From the NCBI GenBank assembly GCA_026399015.1, contig JAPLRS010000040.1:1-64000 (forward strand): a stretch of 64,000 nt of DNA, read 5' to 3'. This document shows, piece after piece, positions 62,101 through 64,000 of the stretch. A program made the translations under genes and the position numbers. Origin of the DNA: Methylococcales bacterium. GTDB taxonomy: Bacteria; Pseudomonadota; Gammaproteobacteria; Methylococcales; Methylomonadaceae. A model generated the notes under the pieces. It was not told where the DNA came from. It ran no database searches and was given only the letters and a program-made list of their open reading frames with translations. How positions within the stretch are numbered: position 1 is the stretch's first letter; each line of letters begins with the position of its first letter.

Positions 62101-64000
62101 ATGAAGATACTCACGTTACATTTCAAAAATATCAATTCGTTAGAAGGTGAAAATCTGGTTGATTTTCAACAAGGGCCTCTTTCTGACACAGGTGTTTTTG
62201 CAATAACAGGTCCAAATGGTTCAGGTAAATCCAGTATTTTGGATGTAATTACTTTGGGGTTGTACGGGGAAACTTTTCGCTTTGATAGACCTGCTGATTA
62301 TGTAATGACGCAGCATACAGCTGAGTGTTTTGCTGTTATTGAGTTTAGTGTCGATGGCGAGACTTACAAGTCTGGTTGGTATGTTGAACGAGCCGAAGGT
62401 GATGTAAATCGTGAGTTGCTACCTGCTCAAATGCAGTTAGTTCGCTTGTCTGATGAAGCTGTTTTAGCGGATACCCCTAAACAAGTTTGTCAGCGTATGG
62501 TAGAAATTACCGGCATGAATTTTCGTAATTTCACGCGTTCTATCATGTTGGCACAAGGAGACTTTTCGGCATTTTTAAATGCGCTAGATAATGAGCGCAT
62601 GGATATTTTAGAAAAGATAATCAGTGTGGATATCTATGCTGAGTATAAAAAAAATGTCTTGGAAAATGTAGTAACGGCTCAGCAAGACTTGGATTTTTTA
62701 AGAAAACAATTAACGTCTATACAAGTATTTCCTCCTGAAAAACAAGAAGCCTCAGAGCAAGATTTACTGGATTTTAAAGAGCAATTAAGTGAGTTGCAGG
62801 CACAAGAATACAACTTAACGCAACAGCAGAATTTATTACAAAACATCACCGCTATAAAAAAGCAGATTAATGATGAAGAGCGGTATTTAGGAAAAATTCA
62901 GCAGCAGATAGATGAGACCCAAAAAGGCTTAGATAAAATCAGTCAAGCGCAGTCAGTCTTAAGTTTTAAAGATGATATTGCAATATTACAATCTAAAGAT
63001 ATTGTTATTAGACAAGCTAAAGAAGAGCTATCAGCACTAAAAAATGAACTAAAGTTTATAAGAGATCAGGTTGCGAATATAGAAATTGATCCTAACCTAT
63101 TAGGTAAACAATCTTTTACTGAACAACAGAAAACTTTAGAAAACGTCAAATTACAACTCAATCAATACACTTCTAATAGACAAACCGAAGTAGATCATTG
63201 GCAATCTTTAAGCGAGCAAGCGACGCAAAAAGAGCTGGCATTTACGACTGTGTCAGCGTGGTTAGAAGAACATAAACTTGATGAGGCTTTGTTAACGGAA
63301 TTACCAGAAATTGGTAAATTAAAAAAACTCAGAACCGAAATTATTGAGTTAAACAGTAAGCTTAAGATTTATAACAAGCAGACTAAGAAGACCTCTACTG
63401 CCATTCAAAATAATGCGAGTTCCCTAGAAAAACAACTGGCTAAGCAAGTTGAATTAACGCAGCAAGTTAAAGATGATGAGCAAGAGTTAGTCGAATTATT
63501 GCAAGGTAACACGCTAGATACCTTAGCGTCTTTAAGAGAAGATCAGCAAGAGCGTGTAACGAACTTTCAGGCCTTATACAATATTGGCCTTAAACATGAA
63601 ACGCTGGTTGGTAAGCGGGGCTTTTTCTCTTGGTTTAAAGCCAAAGAAACGCCTGAATATGACGCTGATGAATTAACACTAGAATTAGAAAAGCTTCAGC
63701 AAGATATGAAGCGTGAAGAAAATATTCGTGCTTCCTTAGAGACGGCTATTACTTATGAGGCGTTATTAAAAAAAATGACGCCAGATCGTGTACATTTAGT
63801 CCACGGTAAACCCTGTCCGTTATGCGGAGCTTTACAGCATCCATACGCTAAGTTTCCACCGATTGTTAGTAACTCAAAACAAGCGCTAATCGATCAAAAA
63901 GCTAAAATGAGACAACTGAAAGAAACCATTAGTCAGGTTACTTTTAAGATTGGGCTGGCTCATAAAAATACAGCTAATAACAAAGTCAAACAAAGTAAGT
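62101..64000 (+). CDS. sbcC: Exonuclease subunit SbcC (truncated by window end)
   Basis: MKILTLHFKNINSLEGENLVDF...ITGPNGSGKSSILDVITLGLYGET; zinc-hook CPLCG. Confidence 0.95.
   Translation, partial: MKILTLHFKNINSLEGENLVDFQQGPLSDTGVFAITGPNGSGKSSILDVITLGLYGETFRFDRPADYVMTQHTAECFAVIEFSVDGETYKSGWYVERAEGDVNRELLPAQMQLVRLSDEAVLADTPKQVCQRMVEITGMNFRNFTRSIMLAQGDFSAFLNALDNERMDILEKIISVDIYAEYKKNVLENVVTAQQDLDFLRKQLTSIQVFPPEKQEASEQDLLDFKEQLSELQAQEYNLTQQQNLLQNITAIKKQINDEERYLGKIQQQIDETQKGLDKISQAQSVLSFKDDIAILQSKDIVIRQAKEELSALKNELKFIRDQVANIEIDPNLLGKQSFTEQQKTLENVKLQLNQYTSNRQTEVDHWQSLSEQATQKELAFTTVSAWLEEHKLDEALLTELPEIGKLKKLRTEIIELNSKLKIYNKQTKKTSTAIQNNASSLEKQLAKQVELTQQVKDDEQELVELLQGNTLDTLASLREDQQERVTNFQALYNIGLKHETLVGKRGFFSWFKAKETPEYDADELTLELEKLQQDMKREENIRASLETAITYEALLKKMTPDRVHLVHGKPCPLCGALQHPYAKFPPIVSNSKQALIDQKAKMRQLKETISQVTFKIGLAHKNTANNKVKQSK

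Overview
The window looks like the replication-origin region of a low-GC gammaproteobacterial chromosome. A Methylococcales-like relative is possible, but that is inference only. It opens with the 5' end of a 16S rRNA gene (minus strand) behind three tandem sigma70-like promoters. Next come mnmE-yidC-yidD-rnpA-rpmH (minus) and dnaA-dnaN-recF-gyrB-lgt-thyA-ppa (plus). Then follow a GGDEF/EAL protein next to a PhnD-like binding protein, a MoxR/DUF58/VWA (Bat-type) operon, and two tandem paralogous giant repeat proteins with a probable type-I-secretion C-terminus. The rest includes fabV-fnr, dapC-dapD-dapE, a GH3 glucosidase with a sugar MFS transporter, a complete Xps-order type II secretion operon (gspE-F-G-H-I-J-K-L-M-N-D), rpiA, DUF475, mtnBDC, apaG/apaH, mpl and a truncated sbcC. 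The best non-coding signals are two perfect parS palindromes at the recF/gyrB junction (one inside the recF codons), a DnaA-box cluster between dnaA and dnaN, a second DnaA-box-like cluster downstream of mnmE, the triple rRNA promoter, a G9 tract inside a transporter gene, and several unexplained inverted repeats. I saw no CRISPR array, tRNA gene, phage or transposase. I did not find a clearly new defence or mobile system. The strongest novelty candidates are the paired repeat proteins and the dual DnaA-box layout.
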